A DNA stretch of 12,919 nt. Origin: an uncultured Sphingomonadales bacterium (GTDB lineage Bacteria; Pseudomonadota; Alphaproteobacteria; Sphingomonadales; Sphingomonadaceae). The notes under the pieces were generated by a model, which was not told the DNA's origin, made no database searches, and saw only the letters and a program-made list of their open reading frames with translations. A program made the position numbers and the translations under genes. Position 1 is the first letter of the stretch, and each line of letters starts with the position of its first letter. The stretch covers positions 1 to 12,919 of the forward strand of contig CALCBC010000085.1 of assembly GCA_937898525.1 (NCBI GenBank), read 5' to 3'. Positions 1 through 9,085 of this stretch are shown piece after piece.

Positions 1-478
1 TCGGGTTGTCGGCGTGCTCGCCGCCGTTGATGATGTTCATCATCGGCACCGGCAGGACATGCGCGGAGACGCCGCCGACGTAGGCCCACAGCGGCATCCC
101 GCGAGCCGAAGCCGCGGCCTTCGCGACCGCAAGGCTGACGCCGAGGATCGCGTTGGCGCCGAGCCGGCCCTTGTTGGCGCTGCCATCGAGCGCGATCATC
201 GCCATGTCGATCTCGCGCTGGTCCTCGGCGTCGAAGCCCACGAGCGCCTCGGCGATCTCGCCGTTGACTGCTGCGACGGCCCTGGTCACGCCCTTGCCGA
301 GGTAGCGCCCCTTGTCGCCGTCGCGCAGCTCAACCGCCTCGTGCGCGCCGGTCGAAGCGCCCGAAGGAACCGCCGCACGACCGAGGCTGCCGTCCTCGAG
401 CAGTACATCGACCTCGACCGTGGGATTACCGCGGCTGTCGAGGATTTCACGGCCGTGGATTTCGATGATCGCGGTCAT
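1..478 (-). CDS. eno: Enolase, N-terminal part (cut by window edge)
   Basis: Phosphopyruvate hydratase, the cytoplasmic glycolytic enzyme that interconverts 2-phosphoglycerate and phosphoenolpyruvate and a frequent degradosome partner. The first 159 codons are present; the rest lies beyond base 1. The translation begins MTAIIEIHGREILDSRGNPT, the standard enolase start. The mobile active-site loop SGASTG is at residues 39-44, and the NIINGGEHADN motif with the active-site histidine is at about 148-158. The catalytic Glu/Lys and the magnesium ligands of the barrel domain are outside the window. The ATG is preceded by GGAGGG ten bases upstream, which supports this start. The gene is divergent from the small-membrane-protein operon that starts at 644. 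No frame break is visible. Identification is very secure; it cannot be told from this window whether the gene is intact. Confidence 0.97.
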   Translation of the reverse strand, partial: MTAIIEIHGREILDSRGNPTVEVDVLLEDGSLGRAAVPSGASTGAHEAVELRDGDKGRYLGKGVTRAVAAVNGEIAEALVGFDAEDQREIDMAMIALDGSANKGRLGANAILGVSLAVAKAAASARGMPLWAYVGGVSAHVLPVPMMNIINGGEHADNP

Positions 479-518
479 GCAGCTGGCGCCCTCCGACAGG
501 TGTTGTAAAATGGTAAGA

Positions 519-538
519 CACCCCCGATATCGAGGGTG
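519..538. promoter_or_regulatory. Near-perfect palindrome in the eno leader, possible operator
   Basis: A 20-base palindrome with one mismatched pair (arms CACCCCCGAT and ATCGAGGGTG) lies 41-60 bases upstream of the eno start codon. On the minus strand it sits just downstream of a weak promoter-like pair, TTGCAC (575-570) and TAGGAC (552-547) with 17 bases between them. That position would suit a repressor site or a leader hairpin for eno. The promoter elements each match consensus at only three of six positions, and no regulator is known to me for this exact motif. Confidence 0.35.
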
Positions 539-558
539 CCGGGGGCGTCCTATGCGGC

Positions 559-583
559 GGAACCACGCGGTGCAAGCCGCGTT
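559..583 (+). promoter_or_regulatory. Predicted EcfG-type general stress promoter
   Basis: GGAAC at 559-563 is followed after exactly 16 bases by CGTT at 580-583. This matches the promoter recognised by EcfG/SigT sigma factors, which drive the general stress response in alphaproteobacteria (GGAAC, 16-17 bases, CGTT). It lies about 60 bases upstream of the ATG at 644 and points towards the four-gene operon, a plausible leader length. No competing sigma-70 promoter is evident for the operon. Chance occurrence of nine fixed bases at the right place and orientation is unlikely but possible. Confidence 0.65.
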
Positions 584-643
584 CAGTTCGAGACCAGCGA
601 GGGTCGGCCCGAAGTGCGATTGGGGCTAACGGAAAGGGATATC

Positions 644-1204
644 ATGGCCGAGACAGGAGCCAAGACCGCCAAGCCGCGCAAGACCGCGGCCAAGTCCAGC
701 AAGAGCGACACTGCCGTCGTGCCCGCGACCCCGTCCGAGAACTCGACGCCCGCGAGCCGTCGCGAAGAAGCCAAGTCGCGTTTCCAGGCCGCACTCGAGG
801 AAGCGCGCGCCGGAGCCGCGCTGATCGGCGCCGAAGCCCGCGAGCGAGCCAGCGCCTACGGGACGCAGGCGCGCACGCGCAGCGACGACTGGGCGGCGGA
901 GGCCAAGACCAAGGCAACCGAGCTGGCTGTCGAAGGGAAGGCGAAGGCCAGCGAAGCGCTGTCGACGCTGGGCCGCGTGGTCGCGGAGAACGCGCCGACC
1001 CTAGACGAGAAGCTCGGCAAGCAATACGGCGACTACGCCCGCACCGCGTCGCAGACGCTGCAGGAAACCGCCGTAAAGCTCGAGCAGAAGAGCGTCAGCG
1101 AGCTCGGCGAGGATGCGCGCGAGATGGTGCGCAAGAGCCCTGCCACCGCCGTCGGCCTCGCCGCCCTCGCCGGATTCCTGCTCGCGCGACTCTTTCGCCG
1201 GTGA
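644..1204 (+). CDS. DUF883/ElaB-YqjD-like membrane-anchored protein
   Basis: A protein of 186 residues. The N-terminus (1-40) is rich in Lys, Ala, Thr and Ser and looks disordered. Residues 40-160 are a long alanine-, glutamate- and lysine-rich helix, probably coiled coil. The C-terminus is one membrane helix (about 167-183) preceded by KSP and ended by FRR. This helix-then-anchor layout is that of the DUF883 (ElaB/YqjD) family, whose E. coli member YqjD holds ribosomes at the inner membrane in stationary phase. The ATG at 644 is chosen because AAGGG lies five bases upstream and the upstream in-frame ATG at 536 precedes the predicted promoter. It is the first gene of an operon; its TGA overlaps the next start as GTGA. 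The family assignment rests on architecture and the anchor motif only, and low-complexity helices can mislead. Confidence 0.8.
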   Translation: MAETGAKTAKPRKTAAKSSKSDTAVVPATPSENSTPASRREEAKSRFQAALEEARAGAALIGAEARERASAYGTQARTRSDDWAAEAKTKATELAVEGKAKASEALSTLGRVVAENAPTLDEKLGKQYGDYARTASQTLQETAVKLEQKSVSELGEDAREMVRKSPATAVGLAALAGFLLARLFRR

Positions 1205-1641
1205 CACCTCCGGCCGATGCCGGTATCGCCCCGCCCGTGCGGGACGATGCCGACATGCCGGAAGCGCCTGAAGAAGCCCCCCTCGCCGACGAGGGCGACG
1301 ACCGCTCGCTGCTCGAGGACGTGCGGGCGCTGATCGACGACGGCAAGACCTATCTCGAAGCCGAACTTGGTTACCAGAAGACGCGCGCTGCCTACGTGGC
1401 CGACCGCGCCAAGGGCGCGGTGGTGTTCGGTGCCATCGCGGCGCTGCTCGCCTTTCTCGCGCTCGTGGGGCTGACGGTCGGGCTGATCATCGCGCTGTCC
1501 CCCTGGCTGACCGCGTGGGGCGCGAGCGCGCTCGTCGTCGCCCTGCTGCTGGTCTCGGCAGGCCTCGCGGCGCGCGCCGCGGCCGGGCGCTGGAACGGCC
1601 TGCTGCGGGAGATCGGCGTCGACGAGGATCGGGCGCCGTGA
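1201..1641 (+). CDS. Phage-holin-superfamily/YqjE-like membrane protein
   Basis: A protein of 146 residues with an acidic, proline-rich N-terminus (1-35), a short amphipathic helix (36-70) and two hydrophobic helices (about 72-97 and 103-126) joined by a tight SPWLTAWG turn, then a short charged tail. This is the layout of the small proteins labelled phage holin family (DUF1469, E. coli YqjE). The name reflects fold superfamily; no phage genes are nearby and a lysis role is unlikely. The GTG start at 1201 overlaps the previous TGA and has no clear Shine-Dalgarno sequence, so translation probably depends on coupling. ATG at 1255 is an alternative start that would remove 18 residues of the acidic leader. 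In E. coli, yqjE directly follows the DUF883 gene yqjD, as here. Confidence 0.8.
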   Translation: MTPPADAGIAPPVRDDADMPEAPEEAPLADEGDDRSLLEDVRALIDDGKTYLEAELGYQKTRAAYVADRAKGAVVFGAIAALLAFLALVGLTVGLIIALSPWLTAWGASALVVALLLVSAGLAARAAAGRWNGLLREIGVDEDRAP

Positions 1642-2006
1642 GCCGGCTCGAGGCGCGCCTGGCCGAAGATCGCGCGCTGCGCGACGCCGCGCTTCGCCTG
1701 TTCAAGTCCGACCTCGCGCTGATCCGCCGCGATCTCGACTCTCGCGGTCTCGGCGACAGGGCCAAGGACCGGCTCGGCGAGGCCGCAGTCGAGATGATCG
1801 ACGATGCGGTCAGTTTTGCCGAAGACAACAAGGGTGCGGTCGCGGCGGCAGCCGCCGCCGTCTTCCTGTGGTTCGCCGGCAAGCCGCTGCTCGGGTGGCT
1901 GGCAGACCTCCTCGGCGGCAGCGAAGCCGGGGACGAGGACGAGGAACCCAGCATGCCCGCCGGCCGTTCGGACGGCGAGGCAGGATCGACCGGAGACATG
2001 CTATGA
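1638..2006 (+). CDS. Small single-helix membrane protein of unknown function
   Basis: A protein of 122 residues. Residues 1-62 form a charged, probably amphipathic helical region (LEARLAEDRALRDAALRLFK and onward). An alanine-rich membrane helix spans about 66-90 (AAAAVFLWFAGKPLLGWL), and the tail (95-122) is acidic and rich in Gly and Ser. The start is GTG at 1638, overlapping the stop of the holin-like gene as GTGA. A longer reading from an ATG at 1515 would run 127 bases into the preceding gene in another frame and is unlikely. It occupies the position of yqjK in the E. coli yqjDEK operon, but I see no convincing sequence similarity. I do not recognise a family. Reading frame and operon context make it a real gene; function is unknown. 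Confidence 0.75.
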   Translation: MSRLEARLAEDRALRDAALRLFKSDLALIRRDLDSRGLGDRAKDRLGEAAVEMIDDAVSFAEDNKGAVAAAAAAVFLWFAGKPLLGWLADLLGGSEAGDEDEEPSMPAGRSDGEAGSTGDML

Positions 2007-2506
2007 CCGACGCCAAGCGCGCCCAGCTCAAGAACAAGATCGCCGCCGGCGAAGCGCGCCACCGGGACATGGGCCGGACGACGATCGTCGACCGCGCCGG
2101 CGAAGCGGCGATCGAAGCCAAGGACAAGTTCGTCGCCTTCGCGAAGGAGCACCCGGTGGCAACCGTCGCCGGCGGGCTGGCGGTCGGGATCCTGATCAGC
2201 GGCCTGTTCAAGCGCTCGCCGACGCGCCGCCTCGGCAGCAAGGCCGGCAAGGCCGCGGCCAGCGTCGCCGCGCTCGGCGCCGAGTTCGCGCTCGCCTATG
2301 CGCAGCAGGCGCTCGACGCCGCCAATACCGCAGGGCGCGAAGGCGCGCACAAGCTCGGCGAGCTCCGCGATACCGTCGGCAGCACGGCGCGGACGACTGG
2401 CCGCGCCGCCGCCGACCGCGCGGGCGAGCTGACCGACACGGCGCGCAGCCTGACCCGCGATGCCGGCCAGCGGCTCAACAAGGCGCTGCGCAGCCGAATC
2501 CACTGA
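2003..2506 (+). CDS. Second DUF883/YqjD-like membrane protein
   Basis: A protein of 167 residues, last of the four-gene operon. Residues 1-48 are charged and helical. KEHPVATVAGGLAVGILIS begins a membrane helix at about 50-69 that ends FKR. Residues 80-105 are an alanine-rich, weakly hydrophobic helix, and 106-167 is a basic amphipathic helix. The anchor resembles that of the first gene of the operon: lined up from the shared Pro, the two agree at Pro, Val, Gly, two Leu, Phe and Arg over 22 positions. Here the anchor sits mid-protein rather than at the end. The ATG overlaps the previous TGA as ATGA and has GGAG seven bases upstream. It is probably an inner-membrane protein with a cytoplasmic basic tail that could contact nucleic acid or ribosomes; that last point is inference. 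Confidence 0.77.
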   Translation: MTDAKRAQLKNKIAAGEARHRDMGRTTIVDRAGEAAIEAKDKFVAFAKEHPVATVAGGLAVGILISGLFKRSPTRRLGSKAGKAAASVAALGAEFALAYAQQALDAANTAGREGAHKLGELRDTVGSTARTTGRAAADRAGELTDTARSLTRDAGQRLNKALRSRIH

Positions 2507-2507
2507 A

Positions 2508-2524
2508 AGCCCCGCTCCGGGGCT
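2508..2524 (+). terminator. Hairpin after the four-gene operon, probable terminator
   Basis: A perfect seven-base-pair stem, AGCCCCG and CGGGGCT, around a CTC loop begins one base after the operon's stop codon. No T-run follows. A second hairpin (2548-2566, eight pairs including one G-U, loop TGC) follows shortly. The pair may end transcription or protect the 3' end of the mRNA. Without a T-run, intrinsic termination is uncertain. Confidence 0.45.
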
Positions 2525-2616
2525 GCATGTCCGCCAGTGTCGCTCAGGCTGCGCTTGCAGCGCGGCGCGGATTCCGTAAGGCGCAGGTGAAACCGGATTC
2601 CGCGAAAGGCGACACG

Positions 2617-2838
2617 ATGGCGAAACAGCTGCTGCACCTGGTCATGGGCGGGCGGGTCAAGGATCCGCAGGGCGTCGAGTTCCAGAACCTCGACGAGATC
2701 GACATCGTCGGCATCTTCCCCAACTACGCCGCTGCCGAGGAGGCCTGGCGCAGCCACGCCCAGCGCACGGTCGACGATGCGGAGATGAAATACGTGATCG
2801 TTCATCTGCACCGGCTGCTGGAGCCGGAGTTGAAGTAG
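2617..2838 (+). CDS. DUF4170 family small protein
   Basis: A soluble protein of 73 residues, about the usual size for DUF4170, a family of unknown function common in alphaproteobacteria. It starts MAKQLLHLVMGGRVKDP and contains the conserved-looking segments DIVGIFPNYAAAEEAW (about 29-44) and the C-terminal VIVHLHRLLEPE. I see no membrane segment, signal peptide or cysteine. AAAGG about eight bases upstream of the ATG supports this start. It lies 110 bases after the membrane-protein operon and converges on greA, with a hairpin between them. It may be transcribed from its own weak promoter or by read-through. Family call is from recall of typical members; function is unknown. Confidence 0.85.
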   Translation: MAKQLLHLVMGGRVKDPQGVEFQNLDEIDIVGIFPNYAAAEEAWRSHAQRTVDDAEMKYVIVHLHRLLEPELK

Positions 2839-2902
2839 GGGGCAGGCACCAGGCGGCAGGATTGCGATCAACTCCGCTGCCTGTTGCCTGCTGCCTCCCG
2901 CC
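2838..2902. terminator. Long imperfect inverted repeat between convergent genes
   Basis: Left arm 2838-2860 and right arm 2880-2902 can pair at about 18 of 23 positions around a 19-base loop. The arms are built from repeats of GGCAGG/CAGGCA and their complement CTGCC/TGCCTG. The element fills the whole gap between the DUF4170 stop and the greA stop, so a bidirectional terminator is the simplest reading. There is no T-run on either side. It may instead be one copy of a dispersed intergenic repeat; part of the right arm recurs exactly upstream of greA. Confidence 0.55.
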
Positions 2903-3370
2903 TCAAATGAATTCGATCTTGTCGATCAGGTAGAACCGGTCGCCCGAGGGCACGGTCACCTCGACCTCCTCGCCGACCTGCTTGCCGATCAGGGCGCGGC
3001 CGAGCGGGGAGTCGTAGGAGATGCGGCCGTTGCGGGCGTCGGCCTCGGCCTGGCCGACGATCTGATAGCGCTGCGGCTTGTCCTCGTCGTCGAGCACGGT
3101 GACCGTGGCACCGAACACGACGCGGTCGCCCGACAGCGTCGCCGGATCGATGATCTGCGCGCGGCTGACACGATCCTCGAGTTCGGCGATCTGGGCCTCG
3201 ATCTGGCCCTGCCGCTCCTTGGCGGCATGATACTCGGCGTTTTCCGACAGGTCGCCGTGGGCTCGCGCCTCCTCGATCGCATCGACGATTTTCGGACGTT
3301 CGAGCCGCAACGCCTGGAGGTCGGCGGTCAGCTTCTCGTAGCCCTCTGCCAGCATCGGCACTCGTTCCAT
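2903..3370 (-). CDS. greA: Transcription elongation factor GreA
   Basis: A protein of 155 residues, about normal length (E. coli GreA is 158). GreA enters the secondary channel of stalled RNA polymerase and stimulates cleavage of the backtracked transcript. Residues 1-75 form the coiled-coil hairpin, with the acidic tip motif HGDLSENAEYHAAKE at 38-52; D40 and E43 are the residues expected to hold the catalytic magnesium. Residues 80-155 are the globular FKBP-like domain (VVFGATVTVLD, GRALIGKQVGEEVEV). The ATG at 3370 gives the usual start MERVPMLAEGYEKL and has AGGGAAG close upstream; an in-frame ATG at 3397 would add nine unlikely residues. It follows carB by 88 bases on the same strand. The carAB-greA order is common in alphaproteobacteria. 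Confidence 0.95.
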   Translation of the reverse strand: MERVPMLAEGYEKLTADLQALRLERPKIVDAIEEARAHGDLSENAEYHAAKERQGQIEAQIAELEDRVSRAQIIDPATLSGDRVVFGATVTVLDDEDKPQRYQIVGQAEADARNGRISYDSPLGRALIGKQVGEEVEVTVPSGDRFYLIDKIEFI

Positions 3371-3382
3371 GCTCTTCCCTGT

Positions 3383-3393
3383 CCTGTTGCCTG
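3383..3393. repeat. Short repeat CCTGTTGCCTG flanking greA
   Basis: The 11 bases CCTGTTGCCTG just upstream of the greA start are identical to 2880-2890 in the hairpin downstream of greA, in the same orientation. The left hairpin arm carries the near-complement CAGGCACCAGG. Two exact copies of an 11-mer around one gene suggest a small intergenic repeat family, but the motif is simple in composition and the number is small. Confidence 0.4.
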
Positions 3394-3458
3394 TCAAAGG
3401 AACCCTTGTCCGCCCATGAGGCGGCGCAACGAGCTCGGTTGTCGGGGGAAAACTGATC

Positions 3459-6765
<3,307 letters not shown>

Positions 6766-6782
<17 letters not shown>

Positions 6783-7143
6783 TAGTCGCCTTGCGAAATA
6801 TGATGTTGGTCTGAATTGAGCGCTTGGAGGCCTCCGCGAGAATGCAGCGCACCGACTTTTCATTCTCTGGGGTGAGCGCGATTTCCATGGTCGGCAAGTG
6901 ATCGTTGTATAGGAAGGTCGTCTCGAAGAATTTCGCCCCGCAGGTTCGAGCAAGCTGTCCGGTCTGGTCGGCGATCATGTCCTCGTCTCGGACTTGGTCG
7001 CGCACAACTAGGGGTTCTGTAAGCTCAAGATACGCGATGATCGGCCTCTCAGGCTCAGGCGTGAGAAACAAGTTCGTCAAAATGGTCATGATCGCGACGG
7101 CGGCGGCCCCCAGTGCAAACCAGATGAGGCGAGTCCGCCTCAC
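6766..7143 (-). CDS. Small membrane-anchored protein inserted between carA and carB
   Basis: A protein of 125 residues that I do not recognise. Residues 1-5 are basic (MRRTR), 6-28 form one hydrophobic helix (WFALGAAAVAIMTILTNLFL), and 29-125 are a mostly polar domain with two cysteines (C68, C100) that would be extracytoplasmic and could form a disulfide. No lipobox is seen; it is either a signal anchor or an uncleaved signal. The GTG start at 7143 overlaps the carA stop as GTGA, and its end overlaps carB by 17 bases, so all three are probably translated from one mRNA with coupling. Its G+C is about 56% by hand count against roughly 68% in a sampled stretch of carB, which suggests later acquisition or relaxed selection. 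A role in carbamoyl phosphate synthesis is not implied by anything in the protein. Confidence 0.75.
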
Positions 7144-8303
7144 CCCAGCATCCCCACGAACTTCTCGAACAGGTAGAAGCTGTCGTGCGGGCCCGGGCTC
7201 GCCTCGGGGTGGTACTGCACGCCGAACGCCTTCTTGCCCTTGATGGCGATGCCGCAGTTCGAGCCGTCGAACAGCGAGACGTGGGTCTCCTCGACGGTGT
7301 CGGGCAGCGAGGAATTGTCGACCGCGAAGCCGTGGTTCATCGAGGTGATCTCGACCACGCCGTCCTCGAGCCGCTTGACCGGGTGGTTCGCGCCGCGGTG
7401 GCCCTGGTGCATCTTGGCGGTCTTCGCCCCGGCGGCGAGGCCGAGCATCTGGTGGCCGAGACAGATGCCGAAGATCGGGATGTCACGCTCGAGCAGAGCG
7501 CGGATCGTCGGCACTGCGTACTCGCCGGTCGCTGCCGGATCGCCCGGGCCGTTCGAGAGGAACACGCCATCGGGCCGCAAGGCGAGGATCTCGTCGAGCG
7601 AGGTCTGCGCCGGCACCACCGTCACCCGCGCGCCCGCCCTGACCAGGTTGCGGAAGATGTTGTCCTTCGATCCGTAGTCGATCGCGACCACGTGCGGCCT
7701 TTCGTCGCGCGGCGCGCGGCCGTAGCCCTGCCCGAGCCGCCAGGGGCCGCCTTCCCAGCCCTCGTGCTTCTCGCGGCTGACACGGCGGGCGAGGTCCATC
7801 CCCTCCAGCCCGGGCCAGTCCTGCGCCCGCTTGAGCAGCGCGGGAATGTCGAATTGCCCTTTAGGATCGTGCGCGATCACCGCGTTGGGCGCGCCGCGAA
7901 CGCGGATGCGCCGGGTCAGCGCGCGGGTGTCGACGCCGGCGAGGCCGATCTTGCCCTGGGCCTTCATCCAGTCGACGAACTCGGTCTCGGCGCGGAAGCT
8001 CGAATGCGGGGTGACCTGCTCGCGCACGATGCAGCCGACCGCGCCTTCGACCTGCGATTCGATGTCCTGCGGGTTGGTGCCGACGTTGCCGATGTGCGGG
8101 AAGGTGAAGGTGACGATCTGCGCGGCATAGGACGGGTCGGTCAGGACCTCCTGGTAGCCGGTCATCGCGGTGTTGAAGCACACCTCGCCGACCGCGCTCC
8201 CGGTTGCGCCGAATCCCTTGCCCCAGATCACGGTGCCATCGGCAAGGACGAGGACTCCCGTCGCCCCTTTGGGTTGCGCAGGCGTAGGTGCGGATTGGGC
8301 CAA
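7140..8303 (-). CDS. carA: Carbamoyl-phosphate synthase small (glutaminase) subunit
   Basis: A protein of 387 residues, near normal length. It hydrolyses glutamine and passes ammonia through a tunnel to CarB. The N-terminal domain carries GSAVGEVCFNTAMTGYQE (35-52), DPSYAAQIV and FPHIGNVG. The C-terminal class I amidotransferase domain carries FLSNGPGDP (248-256), the nucleophile elbow GICLGHQ with C281, and the H365/E367 pair in GVQYHPEAS. The best start is TTG at 8303 with GGAG six bases upstream; it gives a short Ala/Pro/Gln leader before GVLVLADG, similar to leaders I recall in sphingomonad CarA. No in-frame ATG or GTG lies near enough upstream. The first internal alternative, GTG within GVLVL, would delete the leader. 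It heads the carA-small gene-carB operon and is divergent from yqeY. Confidence 0.95.
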   Translation of the reverse strand: MAQSAPTPAQPKGATGVLVLADGTVIWGKGFGATGSAVGEVCFNTAMTGYQEVLTDPSYAAQIVTFTFPHIGNVGTNPQDIESQVEGAVGCIVREQVTPHSSFRAETEFVDWMKAQGKIGLAGVDTRALTRRIRVRGAPNAVIAHDPKGQFDIPALLKRAQDWPGLEGMDLARRVSREKHEGWEGGPWRLGQGYGRAPRDERPHVVAIDYGSKDNIFRNLVRAGARVTVVPAQTSLDEILALRPDGVFLSNGPGDPAATGEYAVPTIRALLERDIPIFGICLGHQMLGLAAGAKTAKMHQGHRGANHPVKRLEDGVVEITSMNHGFAVDNSSLPDTVEETHVSLFDGSNCGIAIKGKKAFGVQYHPEASPGPHDSFYLFEKFVGMLG

Positions 8304-8348
8304 GGGGCTCTCCGTTGGGGGTTACCGGCAATGAGTGCTAAGTCCCGG

Positions 8349-8377
8349 CCGCTAGACCCCGCCCTTGCCCGCGTCAA
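8349..8377 (-). promoter_or_regulatory. Predicted sigma-70 promoter of the car operon
   Basis: On the minus strand TTGACG (8377-8372) is followed after 17 bases by TAGCGG (8354-8349). The -35 box matches five of six consensus bases, while the -10 box keeps only the leading TA. The start of transcription would fall about 40 bases upstream of the carA TTG. Spacing and position are right, but the -10 box is weak. I see no arginine or pyrimidine operator that I can name. Confidence 0.45.
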
Positions 8378-8447
8378 CCTCGCCAGCAGCGAAATATGCG
8401 GCTAATCCGCCGCTGCACGGATTCACCAGACGAAGGCCCCCGAGACC

Positions 8448-8900
8448 ATGCTCCGCGACGACATCAAGCAGGCGCAGATTTCCGCGATGAAGGCCGGCGA
8501 CAAGGAGCGCCTTGCGGCGGTTCGCCTGATCCTCGCCCGGCTCAAGGACCGCGACATCGAGCAGCGCACCGCGGCCAAGCCGATGGACGACGACGCGCTG
8601 GTCATCGACACGCTGCAGAAGATGGCCAAGCAGCGCCGCGAGTCGATCGCGATGTACGAGCAGGGAGGCCGCGACGAACTGGCCGCGATCGAGCGCGGCG
8701 AGCTGGCGGTGATCGAAGAGTTCCTGCCCCGGCAGATGGACGAAGCCGAGACCCGTGCCGCGATCGAGGCGATCAAGGCCGAACTCGGCGCGAGCACGAT
8801 CAAGGACATGGGCCGCGTGATGGCCGAGCTGAAGGCCCGGCATGGAACGGTGCTCGACATGGGCCGGGCCAGCGGGTGGGTGAAGGAGAGCCTGGCCTGA
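8448..8900 (+). CDS. GatB/YqeY domain protein
   Basis: A soluble, helical protein of 150 residues, the usual length for YqeY. The family shares the C-terminal helical domain of GatB, the tRNA-dependent amidotransferase subunit, and is thought to bind tRNA; its cellular role is not settled. The sequence opens MLRDDIKQAQISAMKAGDKE, continues with LAAVRLILARLKDRDIE, and has the typical AMYEQGGRDELAAIERGELA (68-87), IEEFLPRQM and the C-terminal IKDMGRVMAELK and DMGRASGWVKE. The ATG at 8448 has GAAGG about 11 bases upstream, a rather wide spacing. yqeY commonly sits next to dnaG-rpoD in bacteria, as here, though another small gene intervenes. It is divergent from carA, with 144 bases between the start codons. 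The family is clear. Confidence 0.93.
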   Translation: MLRDDIKQAQISAMKAGDKERLAAVRLILARLKDRDIEQRTAAKPMDDDALVIDTLQKMAKQRRESIAMYEQGGRDELAAIERGELAVIEEFLPRQMDEAETRAAIEAIKAELGASTIKDMGRVMAELKARHGTVLDMGRASGWVKESLA

Positions 8901-8965
8901 TTCCGCAGGCCTTTCGACTGCGAAATTCGAAGCGCGCTTATGCACACTTCCTGCAAGTGGTCGAA

Positions 8966-8994
8966 TTGACCGAGTCCATCCGGAGTCGTAAATT
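8966..8994 (+). promoter_or_regulatory. Good sigma-70 promoter upstream of the 100-residue protein
   Basis: TTGACC (8966-8971) and TAAATT (8989-8994) are separated by exactly 17 bases. This is the best housekeeping-type promoter in the window. It lies in the 185-base gap after yqeY, which is only about 52% G+C by hand count over 8941-9060. The -35 box is part of an inverted repeat, GGTC-GAATT-GACC (8959-8971), which could be an operator. Transcription would begin near 9001, leaving a leader of about 85 bases before the ATG at 9086. I see no gene in the gap itself. Confidence 0.6.
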
Positions 8995-9085
8995 CTCCCC
9001 GCGCCGAATTGCAGAACAAATTCTGGTCGCAAAATGGGCAGTTAGACAATTCAGGACGGCGCCCTGACGTAGGGGGAGATGTCTC

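Noticed and set aside
1201..1641. Holin-like protein as evidence of a prophage or lysis cassette
   Set aside because: No endolysin, spanin, integrase or other phage gene is nearby. The holin label is a superfamily name shared with YqjE-type proteins.
2555..2582. TTGCAG-16-TAAGGC as a promoter for the DUF4170 gene
   Set aside because: Too few consensus bases, particularly in the -10 box, and it overlaps a hairpin that may be a terminator.
2569..2602. Direct repeat GGATTCCG, two copies 26 bases apart before the DUF4170 gene
   Set aside because: Only eight bases long and two copies, with no dyad or known regulator, so chance is a sufficient explanation.
1804..2838. A 344-residue plus-strand frame ending in the DUF4170 sequence, suggesting a fusion
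   Set aside because: Its first 270 codons are an out-of-frame reading of the membrane-protein genes, rich in Arg and Pro. The DUF4170 part has its own ATG and ribosome binding site at 2617.
3369..3397. Perfect TTGACA box just upstream of greA on the minus strand
   Set aside because: The -10 position at 17 bases (GAGCAT) overlaps the greA start codon, so transcription would begin inside the gene. No better-spaced -10 is seen. greA is more likely transcribed with carB or from further upstream.
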